Position numbers and translations under genes: made by a program | Shown: in pieces, positions 49,528-58,740 of the stretch | Layout of the letters: each line of letters begins with the position of its first letter | Numbering within the stretch: the stretch's first letter is position 1 | DNA from: Pseudomonadota bacterium | GTDB taxonomy: Bacteria; Pseudomonadota; Gammaproteobacteria; Burkholderiales; Burkholderiaceae_C | Direction of reading: 5' to 3' | Assembly: GCA_963205115.1 (NCBI GenBank) | Contig: CAUJHV010000029.1 | Location: 1-64,000 of the forward strand | DNA length: 64,000 nt | The notes under the pieces: generated by a model | Databases searched by the model: none | Seen by the model: only the letters and a program-made list of their open reading frames with translations | What the model was told of the DNA's origin: nothing

Positions 49528-51012
49528 ATGCGCCGTCCCGTCCAGCCGCCGCAGCCATCGTCCGCGCATGAGCAGCCCCTGTACCGCCAGCTCTACCTGC
49601 GGCTGCGTGAATCGATCCTGACGGGCTCGCTGCGCCCGGGGCAGCGCCTGGCCTCGTCGCGGGTGCTGGCCTCGCAGATGGCGGTGGCGCGCAATACCGT
49701 GCTGCAGGCCTATCTGCAGCTCGAGGTCGAGGGGTACATCACCGCCGAGCGCGGCTCCGGCCACTACGTCTCGCCGCTGCTGCCCGGGGTCGGTGGCAGC
49801 GCCGCGCGCAAGACGGCGCCTGCACAGACCGCCGCCAATTCGCTGGGGTCCGTGCGCAACACCTTCGACTTCGTGCCGGAGTCGCTGCGGCGGCCGATAC
49901 CGCCCGTGCCGTTCCGGATCAATTTGCCGGAACTGGACCAATTCCCGATCGAGACCTGGGCGCGCCTGCAGGGCGCGGTGTTGCGGGAGGCGCGGCGCTC
50001 GGCGGGAATCGTCGCGCTGCTCGGCGAGGCCGACGCACAAGGCGACCTCTCGCTGCGCAGTGCGATCGCCGACCACGTGTCCATTGCGCGCGGGGTGCGT
50101 TGCAGCGCCGACGCGGTGATCATCACGGCCGGCGCGCAGCACGCGATGGACATGCTGCTGCGGGTGCTGACCCAGCCTGGCGATACGGTCGGCCTGGAGG
50201 ATCCATGTTTTCCGGGTGCGCTGTCGGCCGCTCGCGCCGCTGCCTGCCGCATCGTGCCCGTGCCGGTGGATGCACAGGGCGCCGACCTCGATTCGATACA
50301 GACGCCGCCGCACGACATGCGCGTGCTCTTGTTGTGCCCGTCGAAGCAGTTTCCGCTGGGCGTGACGATGAGCCTGCCGCGTCGTCTGGCCCTGGTCGAC
50401 TGGGCGCGGCGCAGCGCGGCCTGGATCATCGAGGACGACTACGACAGCGAATACCGCTTCGACGGCAAGCCCATCCCGTCGCTGCAGGGTCTGGACGGTG
50501 GTCGCCAGGTGATTTATGTGGGCACATTTTCCAAGGTGCTGTTCCCTTCGCTTCGGATGGGCTTCATCGTCAGCCCGCCGTCGCTGGTCGAGCCGCTGGC
50601 GGCGGCCCGGGCGATCTCGGGCCGGCACGGCAGTACGCTCGAGCAGCGTGTGCTGGCACGTTTCATCGACGATGGCCATTTCGCTCGCCACGTGCGCCGC
50701 ATGAAGGCGCTCTACCGGGACCGGCAGGCGGTGCTGCTGGATGCGTGTCGACAGACGCTGGGCGAGCGTCTCGACATCGAAAGGGCCGACTCCGGCCTGC
50801 AGACGATGGGCTGGCTGCCGCCGGGCAGCGACGACCGCGAGGTGGCACGTGCCGCCCGGAGTTTTGGCGTGGAGGTGGCACCGCTGTCACGCTTTTGCCT
50901 GCAAACGAACCGTCCGCCTGGGCTGGTGATCGGCTACGGCGGGTTTACGGCCGAGCAAATCCGTGCCGCCGCCCATCAACTGGCCAGGGCCACCGGCACG
51001 GTGCATGGTTGA
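49528..51012 (+). CDS. MocR-type GntR regulator with aminotransferase domain
   Basis: A 494-residue PLP-dependent transcription factor. An N-terminal GntR winged helix (about 20-85; LASQMAVARNTVLQAYLQLE recognition region) is fused to a fold-type I aminotransferase domain; the PLP lysine is in VGTFSKVLFP. Such regulators (GabR, PdxR, TauR) respond to amines or amino acids and usually control an adjacent divergent operon. This one likely controls the 34-49 kb run. ATG 49528 was chosen because an earlier ATG at 49480 lies in the likely operator; an ATG at 49414 is also possible. No start has a strong ribosome site. Confidence 0.87.
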   Translation: MRRPVQPPQPSSAHEQPLYRQLYLRLRESILTGSLRPGQRLASSRVLASQMAVARNTVLQAYLQLEVEGYITAERGSGHYVSPLLPGVGGSAARKTAPAQTAANSLGSVRNTFDFVPESLRRPIPPVPFRINLPELDQFPIETWARLQGAVLREARRSAGIVALLGEADAQGDLSLRSAIADHVSIARGVRCSADAVIITAGAQHAMDMLLRVLTQPGDTVGLEDPCFPGALSAARAAACRIVPVPVDAQGADLDSIQTPPHDMRVLLLCPSKQFPLGVTMSLPRRLALVDWARRSAAWIIEDDYDSEYRFDGKPIPSLQGLDGGRQVIYVGTFSKVLFPSLRMGFIVSPPSLVEPLAAARAISGRHGSTLEQRVLARFIDDGHFARHVRRMKALYRDRQAVLLDACRQTLGERLDIERADSGLQTMGWLPPGSDDREVARAARSFGVEVAPLSRFCLQTNRPPGLVIGYGGFTAEQIRAAAHQLARATGTVHG

Positions 51013-51148
51013 CGGGATCCGCCGCCTCGCAACTGTCCCTGCGCCGCAAAGCCGGACCGTCGACGTGGACTCTGTTCACCCTAACTCAGGGGAATACTGG
51101 CGGAATCCTTATGATCGTGGGTACACAAGCCATCGGGCTGGGCAAACA

Positions 51149-51244
51149 ATGACGACTGTTTTCCACCTTGGGAGCGGTGCCTGCGCGGATGGTGAAGTAG
51201 GCTGCCTGGGAATGAAGCACGGCGAGCGACCGGCGCCCAGGTGA
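51149..51244 (+). CDS. small hypothetical reading frame upstream of GMC gene
   Basis: A 31-codon frame (MTTVFHLGSGACADG start) in the 287-base gap ahead of the GMC oxidoreductase. It has no clear ribosome site, and it may be chance. Its Cys and His residues do not match a known peptide family. Confidence 0.15.
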   Translation: MTTVFHLGSGACADGEVGCLGMKHGERPAPR

Positions 51245-51299
51245 CTGTCTGCATCTGGACCCGTCGAGGGTCCGCCCGACAGGCTCCGCATACGTAGCG

Positions 51300-52967
51300 A
51301 TGATCATCGACTCCAGAACCGTGCCCGATGGGACAACCATCGACACGGATCTCTGCGTCGTCGGGTCGGGACCCGCCGCCCTGACACTGGCCCGGGCCTT
51401 CGCCGGGCGCAGCATCCGCGTGTGCCTGTTCGAAGGCGGCGCCGTCGAGATGCCCACACCGCAGACGCGCGAACTCGTGCAGGTCGAGAACGCGGGCGAT
51501 TTCCTGCAGGTCGTCTCGGGCGACCGCAATATTCAGCTGGGCGGCAACTCGCCGGCCTGGAGCATCTTCATCGGCCGCGGCGAGCAGGGGCTGCGGCTGG
51601 CGCCGTTCGATCCCGTCGATTTCGAGCGCCGCGACTGGCTGCCCGGCTCCAGCGGCTGGCCGTTCGACCGGGCCCACCTGCAGCCGTACTACGAGCGCGC
51701 GCAGACGCTCTTCGGCCTGCCTGAATTCGACTATGAACTGGCGCGTTGGGGCCAAGGCTCCACACCGGCCTTGCCGCTGGGTACGGTTGGCGGCGCCGCG
51801 ACCAAGATCTTCCAGTTCGCCTCACGCGATGCGTTCTGCCGAAACGTGCTGTCCGAGGTCGACCACGCACCCAACATCACGTCCTTCGTGCATGCCCACG
51901 CACTGGAGCTGCTGGTCGATGCCACGGGCCAGTCCGTCGAGCGCGTGCAATTCGGCTGCACCAGCGGCACGCGCTTCCAGGTGCGGGCCCGGACGGTCGT
52001 CGTGGCGGCCGGCGGCGTCGGCGTCGCCCATTTGATGCTGCTGTCGCGCAGCGTGCATGAGAACGGGCTGGGCAACGACCACGGTCTCGTGGGCCGGCAC
52101 TTCATGGACCATCCGCTGGTCAATGGCGGCATCATCGAACCGACGGACCCGTCGATCTTTGCGCGCGCGGGCCTGTACGACCTGCGCGATGTCGACGGCA
52201 TCTCGGTAATGGGTGCACTGGGCATCAGCCAGGATGCCATGCGGCGCGAGAAGCTGCTCAACAGTGCGGCGTGGATATGGCCGCGCGCGCGCTATTTCCG
52301 GCCGGCCCCGGGGGTGGTGGCGCTGAAATCGCTGACCAAAGGCGGCTGGAAGGCCGATGGCGTTTCCGGTTTGCTGCGCGACGTGGGCCACGCGGCGCAG
52401 GGCGTCGGTGACATTGCCGCGGTTGCCCGCCACAAGCTGAGCCACCGCATGTTCTATCCGCATCTTTTCCGGGGCGGATGGTCGGAACCGCAGCACGTGG
52501 CGCGCAGCGGTTACGAAGTCTTCGAGGTCATGCACATCACCGAGCAGGCGCCACACCCGGACAACCGGATCGTGCTGAGCGAGACGCGCGATGTACTGGG
52601 CCGGCAGGTCGCAGCCGCCAAGACCCGCTGGCGAGAGGAAGACACCGACAGCATCCAGCGCACGCAGGACATCCTGGCGCGCGACCTGGCTGCCGCGGGT
52701 GTCGGACGCTATATACCCGACCGCGTCGATGGCCGACCGGTGCTGGACCGCGGCGGCTGCGCGCACCACATGGGCACGACGCGCATGCATGACGACCCCA
52801 GACACGGCGTGGTCGACGCGCAATGCCGCGTGCACGGCGTGTCGAACCTGTACGTGGCCAGCAGTTCGGTCTTCCCCAGCGGCAGCTTCGCCAACCCGAC
52901 ATTGACGATCGTGGCGTTGGCGTTGCGCCTGGCCGATCACCTGAACGCCTGGTTGGCCGCGGCCTGA
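51300..52967 (+). CDS. GMC-family flavin oxidoreductase
   Basis: A 555-residue FAD-dependent dehydrogenase of the glucose-methanol-choline family. The FAD fold begins at CVVGSGPAALTLARAF (about residue 19-34); the catalytic His region is GGCAHHMGTTRM near 495, and the C-terminal ANPTLTIVALALRLADHL closes the fold. No signal peptide or membrane anchor is visible. The substrate is not clear. A rubredoxin-like membrane protein follows 37 bases later and could accept its electrons. The 287-base gap upstream holds only a short possible reading frame. Confidence 0.88.
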   Translation: MIIDSRTVPDGTTIDTDLCVVGSGPAALTLARAFAGRSIRVCLFEGGAVEMPTPQTRELVQVENAGDFLQVVSGDRNIQLGGNSPAWSIFIGRGEQGLRLAPFDPVDFERRDWLPGSSGWPFDRAHLQPYYERAQTLFGLPEFDYELARWGQGSTPALPLGTVGGAATKIFQFASRDAFCRNVLSEVDHAPNITSFVHAHALELLVDATGQSVERVQFGCTSGTRFQVRARTVVVAAGGVGVAHLMLLSRSVHENGLGNDHGLVGRHFMDHPLVNGGIIEPTDPSIFARAGLYDLRDVDGISVMGALGISQDAMRREKLLNSAAWIWPRARYFRPAPGVVALKSLTKGGWKADGVSGLLRDVGHAAQGVGDIAAVARHKLSHRMFYPHLFRGGWSEPQHVARSGYEVFEVMHITEQAPHPDNRIVLSETRDVLGRQVAAAKTRWREEDTDSIQRTQDILARDLAAAGVGRYIPDRVDGRPVLDRGGCAHHMGTTRMHDDPRHGVVDAQCRVHGVSNLYVASSSVFPSGSFANPTLTIVALALRLADHLNAWLAAA

Positions 52968-53004
52968 CCCGATCGCACTACTGCACAGAGAAGGAGCCCT
53001 TCGC

Positions 53005-53733
53005 ATGTCACGCCGCCGATCGAAGAAGGAGTGGTACTGCAAGGCCTGTGGCCACATCCACAAGGGGCCGCGGCCGCCGCAGCAGTGCCCGGCCTGCGGC
53101 ACCGACGAGAGCAGCTTCGAGGAGATGCCGTCGACTGAGGCCGAAGGCGGCGACGACACCCCGCGCAGCCTGATCGGCGCGATCGACGATCTGGTCATCG
53201 ACCACCACATCCATCCGGTGCTCGCGCATGCGCCCAACGGCATCATCCCGATGGCCGTGGCCTTCATGATCATGGCCGAATACCTGGGCCAGCCGATGCT
53301 GGGCACCGCGGCGGTCTACAGCCTGGGCTTCGTGCTGCTGACGATGCCGGTCGTCATCTATTCCGGCCTGAGGATCTGGCGGTGGCGCTACCGCGCCGCG
53401 CTCACGCGCATCTTCAAGCTGAAGATGGCCTCGGCCGCGGTGGCCAGCGCGTCGCTGGTGGCCATCGTGGGCTGGCGGGTGCTGGATCCACACGTGATGG
53501 ACCCCGGCTCGCCGCACCGCTGGACGCTGATGACGCTGGCCCTGCTGCTGCTGGCCGCCGTGAGCCTGGCCGGCTATCTGGGGGGCCAGCTGGTCTTCAA
53601 CAGCCGGCCCGAGCCGCAGACCGGACCCATCGTCCCCAGCAGCCCCGCGGGTGGCTCCTTGTTCACGGTGCAGCCGTTCTCGGCCTACCAAGACCTGGCG
53701 GCGCGGCGCGAGTTCATGTCCGGCGGGCGCTGA
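53005..53733 (+). CDS. rubredoxin-like domain fused to DUF2231 membrane protein
   Basis: A 242-residue fusion. Residues 1-40 hold a two-CxxC metal knuckle (YCKACGH and CPACGTD), as in rubredoxins and rubrerythrin C-termini. From about 60 on it is a DUF2231 four-helix membrane protein with HHIHPVLAHAPNG at the first helix, the His-rich motif typical of that family. No function is known for the fusion; an electron-transfer role to or from the preceding GMC enzyme is an inference. AAGGAG precedes the start. Its stop codon lies in the end of an inverted-repeat element. Confidence 0.85.
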   Translation: MSRRRSKKEWYCKACGHIHKGPRPPQQCPACGTDESSFEEMPSTEAEGGDDTPRSLIGAIDDLVIDHHIHPVLAHAPNGIIPMAVAFMIMAEYLGQPMLGTAAVYSLGFVLLTMPVVIYSGLRIWRWRYRAALTRIFKLKMASAAVASASLVAIVGWRVLDPHVMDPGSPHRWTLMTLALLLLAAVSLAGYLGGQLVFNSRPEPQTGPIVPSSPAGGSLFTVQPFSAYQDLAARREFMSGGR

Positions 53734-53895
53734 GAAGGTGTGAACGAACCCAACACACCCACTCATGCCCCGCAAACGGGCCATCTCTGCGTGGCAATGC
53801 TCGTGGTAGCCCGAGCTACGGCTGCGCTTTGCCCCTTGACCTGACCCGTTTGCGGGGCCTGCTCGGGCGCGCTGGGTTCATTCACAGCTTCTGAG
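53730..53895. repeat. 166-bp nested inverted-repeat element (MITE/REP-like)
   Basis: The ends are imperfect 23-base inverted repeats (53730-53752 and 53873-53895, 20 of 23 matching). A perfect 14-base inverted repeat, GCCCCGCAAACGGG, is nested inside (53767-53780 and 53845-53858). A smaller hairpin (GCTCG/CGAGC) lies in the middle. No coding frame is apparent. Its left end includes the stop codon of the preceding gene. Confidence 0.75.
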
Positions 53896-54011
53896 TCGCC
53901 GACCGCGTTGCGCGCTTGGTGACAATGCGCCGAGGCGGCCACCCGGTCGCCACCCACGGCGCACGATGCGTCCATCGACGCTCGGCAGCCCACATACGGA
54001 GACTCCCGCAC

Positions 54012-54401
54012 ATGTTCTCGCACATCATGATCGGCACCCGCGATCTCGACCGCGCCAAGACCTTCTACGACGCGGTTCTGGGCACACTCGGCGTGCCGCC
54101 CGGTCACGTCGACCGCCACCGCATCTTCTGGCGCACGCCCACGGGCGTGTTCTCGACCTCGCTGCCGATCAACGGCGAGCCCGCGACGGTGGGCAACGGC
54201 AGCACAGTCGGTTTTGCCTGCCAGTCGGCCGAACAGGCCGATGCCTGGCATGCCGCGGGCCTGGCCCATGGCGGCGTGAGCTGCGAAGACCCGCCCGGCA
54301 TCCGCGAAGGCGCCACCGGCCGGCTGTACCTGGCCTACATGCGCGACCCGGACGGCAACAAGCTCTGCGCGCTGTACCGCCTACCCAAGGCCGCTGCCTG
54401 A
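54012..54401 (+). CDS. glyoxalase-fold (VOC superfamily) protein
   Basis: A 129-residue single vicinal-oxygen-chelate domain (MFSHIMIGTRDLDRAKTFYDAVLG to DPDGNKLCALYR). This fold includes glyoxalases, extradiol dioxygenases and resistance proteins; the reaction is not fixed. The start at 54012 gives the typical family start; earlier in-frame codons extend to the inverted repeat. It lies alone between the repeat element and a convergent crotonase. Confidence 0.88.
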   Translation: MFSHIMIGTRDLDRAKTFYDAVLGTLGVPPGHVDRHRIFWRTPTGVFSTSLPINGEPATVGNGSTVGFACQSAEQADAWHAAGLAHGGVSCEDPPGIREGATGRLYLAYMRDPDGNKLCALYRLPKAAA

Positions 54402-54461
54402 TCGGCTGATGGCCTGACGATCGGGCACCGGCCGGTGGTGCCACCGCGCGACCCGGCCGGC

Positions 54462-55412
54462 TCAGTCGGGCGCGCCCTTGGCCGCCGCATCCGGCCCGTC
54501 AGCCGTGGGTGACCCGCCCGCGGCGGCCTCCATCTCGCGGATCAGCGCGCGGGCTTCGTCCCCTTCCGGGATCGGCCGGCCGCTGTCGCGCCAGGCCACG
54601 GCCGCCTTGAAGCCGTTGGCCTGCGCATAGCGCCGGAACCACAGCCCTTCGGGGTTGTGCCGCGTGATGCCGTCGAACACTGTGGCCATCATCTGCGACT
54701 GCTCCAGGCCCATGTTCAGCATGACCTGGTTGACCACCATCTTGTGCATCGCCAGGTGCCCGGCCGGCACGCCGGCGATGCGTGTGGCCAGCCGCATCGT
54801 CGCGGCTTCCAGCTGGTCAACGGGCACGGCCTCGTTGGCCAGGCCCCACTCGGCCGCGGTGCGGCCGTCGATGAGGTCGCCCGTGAACATCAGCTGCTTG
54901 GCGCGCGTGGGCCCCAGGCGGTAGGTCCACATCGCGGTGGTCGGGCAGCCCCAGACGCGCGTGGGCATGTAGCCGATGCGCGCGTCCTCGGCCATCACCA
55001 GCAGATCGCAGCTCAGCGCGATGTCGCTGCCGCCGGCCACGGCCGCACCGTGCACCTTGGCGATGGTGGGCTTGGCACTGCGCCACAGGCTCATGAAGTC
55101 TTCCGTGTTGCGCTTCATGTAGGCGTAGTCGACCATCGGATCCCAGGGGCTGGATTCCTGTTGGCAGGGGTGTTCGATCAGGCCTTCACCGAACTGGCTG
55201 AGGTCGTAGCCGCCGCAGAAGCCCTTGCCGGCGCCTTCGACCACGATCACGTGGATCTGCGGCTGCGTGTTGGCCCATTCCACGGCGGCGCGGATCTCGC
55301 GCGGCGTCTCGTCGTTGATGGCGTTGAGCCGCTCGGGGCGGTTGAGCAGCAGCCGGGCGATGGCGGGGTGCTGCGGGTCCGGGCTGATGGACAGGGTGCT
55401 GTAGGCGGGCAC
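54462..55412 (-). CDS. enoyl-CoA hydratase/isomerase-family protein
   Basis: A 316-residue crotonase-fold protein. Oxyanion-hole parts [10 protein letters not shown] and [13 protein letters not shown] are present, but the usual catalytic Glu segment near the second helix reads [12 protein letters not shown], so hydratase chemistry is uncertain and another crotonase reaction (thioester hydrolysis, isomerisation) is possible. The start is GTG (55412) because AGGAGA lies eight bases upstream; an ATG 16 codons earlier would add a low-complexity lead. Divergent from the Bug receptor gene. Confidence 0.88.
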   Translation of the reverse strand: MPAYSTLSISPDPQHPAIARLLLNRPERLNAINDETPREIRAAVEWANTQPQIHVIVVEGAGKGFCGGYDLSQFGEGLIEHPCQQESSPWDPMVDYAYMKRNTEDFMSLWRSAKPTIAKVHGAAVAGGSDIALSCDLLVMAEDARIGYMPTRVWGCPTTAMWTYRLGPTRAKQLMFTGDLIDGRTAAEWGLANEAVPVDQLEAATMRLATRIAGVPAGHLAMHKMVVNQVMLNMGLEQSQMMATVFDGITRHNPEGLWFRRYAQANGFKAAVAWRDSGRPIPEGDEARALIREMEAAAGGSPTADGPDAAAKGAPD

Positions 55413-55579
55413 GGTGAGGGTCTCCTGGGGGGGCAGTGCGCGCGACGGGCCTTCAGGCATTCCCCTTCAGGCATTCCCTAGTGGCTGGCGGCGCGGCTGC
55501 GGGTAGGGTGTGGCAACGATCCTAGTCCTTTGCCCGGCGCGATCTGCGCGGTCGGGCTGAATCCGCGAGGTGCCTGCGC

Positions 55580-56596
55580 ATGACGAATCCGCTCCGATCG
55601 ACCCTTGGCTGTTTCGCGTCGCGCCGCGCGTGGCTGGGCCTGTTGCCTGCGGCGCTGGCCGTTGCGGTGGCACCCGTGTGGGGGCAGGGCACGGGCGACT
55701 GGCCCAGCCGCCCGCTGAAGCTGGTCTCGCCCTTCAACCCTGGCGGCGCCATCGACGTGCTCAACCGCGTGATCGCCGAGAAGCTGGCGCAGCGCCTGGG
55801 CCAGCCCATCGTGGTCGAGGCGCTGCCCGGCGCCAACACTATCACGGGCGCCAACGCGGTGGCCAAGGCGGCGCCCGACGGCTACACCTTCATGATCACC
55901 ACGATGTCCACGCACGTGAACAACCGCGTGCTGTTCGACAAGCTGCCTTTCGATCCGGCCAAGGACTTCGCACCCATCACGCAGGTGTCGCTGGGCAGCG
56001 TGCTGCTGACGGCCCCGGCCAACGCGCCCTACAACGACTTGAAAGGCCTGATTGCCTGGGCCGCGCAGCAGAAACGCCCCATCAGCTACGGGACCTGGGG
56101 CATCGGATCCTCGGCGCATGTCTACGGCGAGATCCTGCGCAAGGAACACGGCCTGGATCTCAACCACGTGCCTTACAAGGGCGAGGTGCCCGCGCTGACC
56201 GACGTGATCGGCGGCAACCTGGACATCACCTTCGCCAGCCCCGTGGGCGCCAAGCCGCAGGTCGCGGCGGGCCGCATCAAGGCGCTGGCGATGGCCGGCC
56301 CGGCGCGATCGGCCGCCATGCCCGATGTGCCCACCTTCGCCGAGCAGGGCTTCAAGGGCATGGACCTGGCCGTGTGGGTGGCGGCCTATGCGCCTGCCGG
56401 CACGCCCGCGCCCATCATCGAACGGCTGCAGCGCGAGATTTCGGCGGTGATCCGCCTGCCCGACGTGACGCCCAAGCTGGTCGACCAGGGGCAGACGCCG
56501 CTGGGCAATACGCCGGCGGAGTTCGACGCGAATTTCCGCGCCCAGGCACCGCGCTGGGAGGCGCTGATCCGCGCCTCCGGCGCGAAGCCCCAGTGA
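55580..56596 (+). CDS. Bug-family tripartite tricarboxylate receptor
   Basis: A 338-residue periplasmic solute receptor of the Bug/TctC family, with a signal peptide that has a twin-arginine-like RRAWLG start and AVAPVWGQG cleavage region. The conserved body motifs PLKLVSPFNPGGAIDV and VPYKGEVPALTDVIGG are visible. The membrane partners (TctA/TctB) are not in the window, which is common for Burkholderiales Bug proteins. It starts the Bug-Rieske-crotonase operon. Confidence 0.93.
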   Translation: MTNPLRSTLGCFASRRAWLGLLPAALAVAVAPVWGQGTGDWPSRPLKLVSPFNPGGAIDVLNRVIAEKLAQRLGQPIVVEALPGANTITGANAVAKAAPDGYTFMITTMSTHVNNRVLFDKLPFDPAKDFAPITQVSLGSVLLTAPANAPYNDLKGLIAWAAQQKRPISYGTWGIGSSAHVYGEILRKEHGLDLNHVPYKGEVPALTDVIGGNLDITFASPVGAKPQVAAGRIKALAMAGPARSAAMPDVPTFAEQGFKGMDLAVWVAAYAPAGTPAPIIERLQREISAVIRLPDVTPKLVDQGQTPLGNTPAEFDANFRAQAPRWEALIRASGAKPQ

Positions 56597-56630
56597 GGCG
56601 GGGCGCGTGACGCCGCAGCAGGAGGACCCC

Positions 56631-57818
56631 ATGGAGACGACACCGAACGATACGGTCGACCAGGGCACGGCCTACGGTTACCGGCTGCCCGCACACGACC
56701 CCGCCTTGACCGAAGTCGGCCCCGGCACGCCCATGGGCGAGCTGATGCGGCGCTACTGGCACCCCGTGGGCCTGACCGCGGATGCCGCCAGCGAACCGCG
56801 GCGTGTGTGGGTGCTGGGCGAAGAGCTGATCCTGTTCCGCGACGGGCAAGGGCGAGCGGGCCTGGTGCACCCGCGCTGCGCGCACCGCGGCAGCTCGCTT
56901 TACTACGGCCGCGTCGAAGAACAGGGCATCCGCTGCTGTTATCACGGCTGGTTGTTCGACGTGCAGGGCCATTGCCTGGACATGCCCTGCGAGCCCAATG
57001 GCGGCGTGCGCCACAACGTCCGCCAGCCCTGGTACCCGGTGCAGGAGCGCTACGGCCTGGTCTGGGCCTACCTCGGGCCGCCGGCACGCAAGCCGCTGCT
57101 GCCGCACTACGACGCGCTGGAGAACCTGGGCGCGGGCGAATGGATCGAGGCCGACGATTCCAGCATCGGCGGCGGCGGCCCCCAGATCATCCCGTGCAAC
57201 TGGCTGCAGCACTGGGAAAACATCGTCGACTCGTTCCACGTGCCCATCCTGCACGCCACGTTTTCCGGCACGCAGTTCGTGCCGCAAATGGCGCAGATGC
57301 CCAAGGTCGAGTGGCGCAGCACCGGGCGCGGCGTGCGCGTGGAGAGCTGGCGCGATCTCGAACCCGGCAAGCCCCTGCGCCGCGTGACCGAGGCCATCGT
57401 GCCCACGCTGCGTGTCGTGCCCAGCCCGCGCCTGGGCAAGCTCGGCCCGGTCGAATCCATCGGCTGGGTGCTGCCGATGGACGACACGCGCTTTCGCATC
57501 TACGTGGCCGGCCGCGTCACCGAGGCGGGCGAGCTCTCGCGCATGCGCAGCAAGATGAACGGCAAGTTCTGGTGGGATCTCAGCGAAGAAGAGCACCGCC
57601 GTTTTCCCGGCGACTACGAGGCGCAGGTGAGCCAGGGCCCCATCGCGCCGCAGGCGTCCGAACACCTGCGCACCAGCGACAAGGGCATCGTCATGCTGCG
57701 CCGCGTGCTGCGCGAGCAGCTCAAGGTGATGGCCGAGGGCGGTGACCCGGTGGGCGTGGTGCGCGATCCCGCGGCCAGCCCGCTCGTCTCGCTGGATGCG
57801 GGAAACTGGCCCGGCTGA
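56631..57818 (+). CDS. Rieske non-heme iron oxygenase, alpha subunit
   Basis: A 395-residue ring-hydroxylating-type oxygenase. The Rieske cluster motif Cys-x-His...Cys-x2-His is CAHRG and CCYHG (about residues 80-107), and the mononuclear iron site is ENIVDSFHVPILH (Asp/Glu-x-x-His-x4-His pattern, about 195-207). ATG 56631 was chosen because AGGAGG sits just upstream; an earlier GTG at 56607 is less likely. No reductase or ferredoxin gene is nearby. The operon context suggests oxidation of an aromatic or related acid taken up with the Bug receptor. Confidence 0.92.
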   Translation: METTPNDTVDQGTAYGYRLPAHDPALTEVGPGTPMGELMRRYWHPVGLTADAASEPRRVWVLGEELILFRDGQGRAGLVHPRCAHRGSSLYYGRVEEQGIRCCYHGWLFDVQGHCLDMPCEPNGGVRHNVRQPWYPVQERYGLVWAYLGPPARKPLLPHYDALENLGAGEWIEADDSSIGGGGPQIIPCNWLQHWENIVDSFHVPILHATFSGTQFVPQMAQMPKVEWRSTGRGVRVESWRDLEPGKPLRRVTEAIVPTLRVVPSPRLGKLGPVESIGWVLPMDDTRFRIYVAGRVTEAGELSRMRSKMNGKFWWDLSEEEHRRFPGDYEAQVSQGPIAPQASEHLRTSDKGIVMLRRVLREQLKVMAEGGDPVGVVRDPAASPLVSLDAGNWPG

Positions 57819-57838
57819 CCGCTGCACAAGAAACCGCC

Positions 57839-58729
57839 ATGACGACATCGACACCCACCTTCGAGACCCTGCTCTACGACGTGACGGACGGCATCGCCAC
57901 CATCGCGCTCAATCGCCCCGAACAGCTCAATGCCTTCAACGGGCCCATGTGCATGGAGCTCATCAAGGCCTTCGACCTGACCGATGCCGACGACGCCGTG
58001 CGCGCGGTGATCGTCACCGGTGCCGGCCGCGCCTTCTGTGCCGGCGCCGACCTGTCCACCGGCGGCAAGACCTTCGACTACGCCCAGCGCGACGACGAGA
58101 TCCGCAACGCCCGCAAGGTCGGCGACGTCTTCCGCGACGGCGGCGGTCTGGTCACGCTGCGCATCTTCCGCAGCCTCAAGCCGGTGATCGGCGCCATCAA
58201 TGGCGCGGCCGTGGGCATCGGCATGACGATGCAGCTGCCGATGGACATCCGCCTGGCGTCGTCGGGCGCGCGCTTCGGTTTTGTCTTCGCGCGGCGTGGC
58301 ATCACGCCCGAAGCGGCTTCGTCATGGTTTCTGCCGCGCCTGGTGGGCATGCAAACGGCGCTGGAGTGGTGCATCAGCGGGCGCCTGGTTCCCGCCGACG
58401 AGGCCTGCGCGCGCGGCCTGGTGCGCGCCGTGCATGCGCCCGAGGCGCTGATGGACGCCGCCCGCGCGATGGCCCGCGAGCTCACGGCGCACAGCGCGCC
58501 GGTGTCGGTGGCGATGACGCGCCAGATGCTGTGGCGCATGGCCGGCGCGGCGCACCCGATGGACGCACACCGGCTGGACAGCCTCGCGATCCAGTCGCGT
58601 GGGGCGGCGCGAGACGTGCGCGAGGGCGTCGGCGCATTCCTGGAGAAACGCGAGCCGAACTGGCCCGATCGCGTGAGCGCGGACCTGCCGGACTTCTTCG
58701 ATTGGCGTTCGGAGCCGCCGTTCGAGTGA
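57839..58729 (+). CDS. enoyl-CoA hydratase/isomerase-family protein
   Basis: A 296-residue crotonase. Oxyanion-hole motifs AGRAFCAGADLS and INGAAVGIGMTM and the catalytic Glu in RRGITPEAASSW are present, so it is a typical enoyl-CoA hydratase/isomerase. It follows the Rieske oxygenase by 20 bases and should act on a CoA intermediate of the same pathway. Its 3' end converges with the CobT-like gene. Confidence 0.92.
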   Translation: MTTSTPTFETLLYDVTDGIATIALNRPEQLNAFNGPMCMELIKAFDLTDADDAVRAVIVTGAGRAFCAGADLSTGGKTFDYAQRDDEIRNARKVGDVFRDGGGLVTLRIFRSLKPVIGAINGAAVGIGMTMQLPMDIRLASSGARFGFVFARRGITPEAASSWFLPRLVGMQTALEWCISGRLVPADEACARGLVRAVHAPEALMDAARAMARELTAHSAPVSVAMTRQMLWRMAGAAHPMDAHRLDSLAIQSRGAARDVREGVGAFLEKREPNWPDRVSADLPDFFDWRSEPPFE

Positions 58730-58740
58730 GTCGCGGCTGA

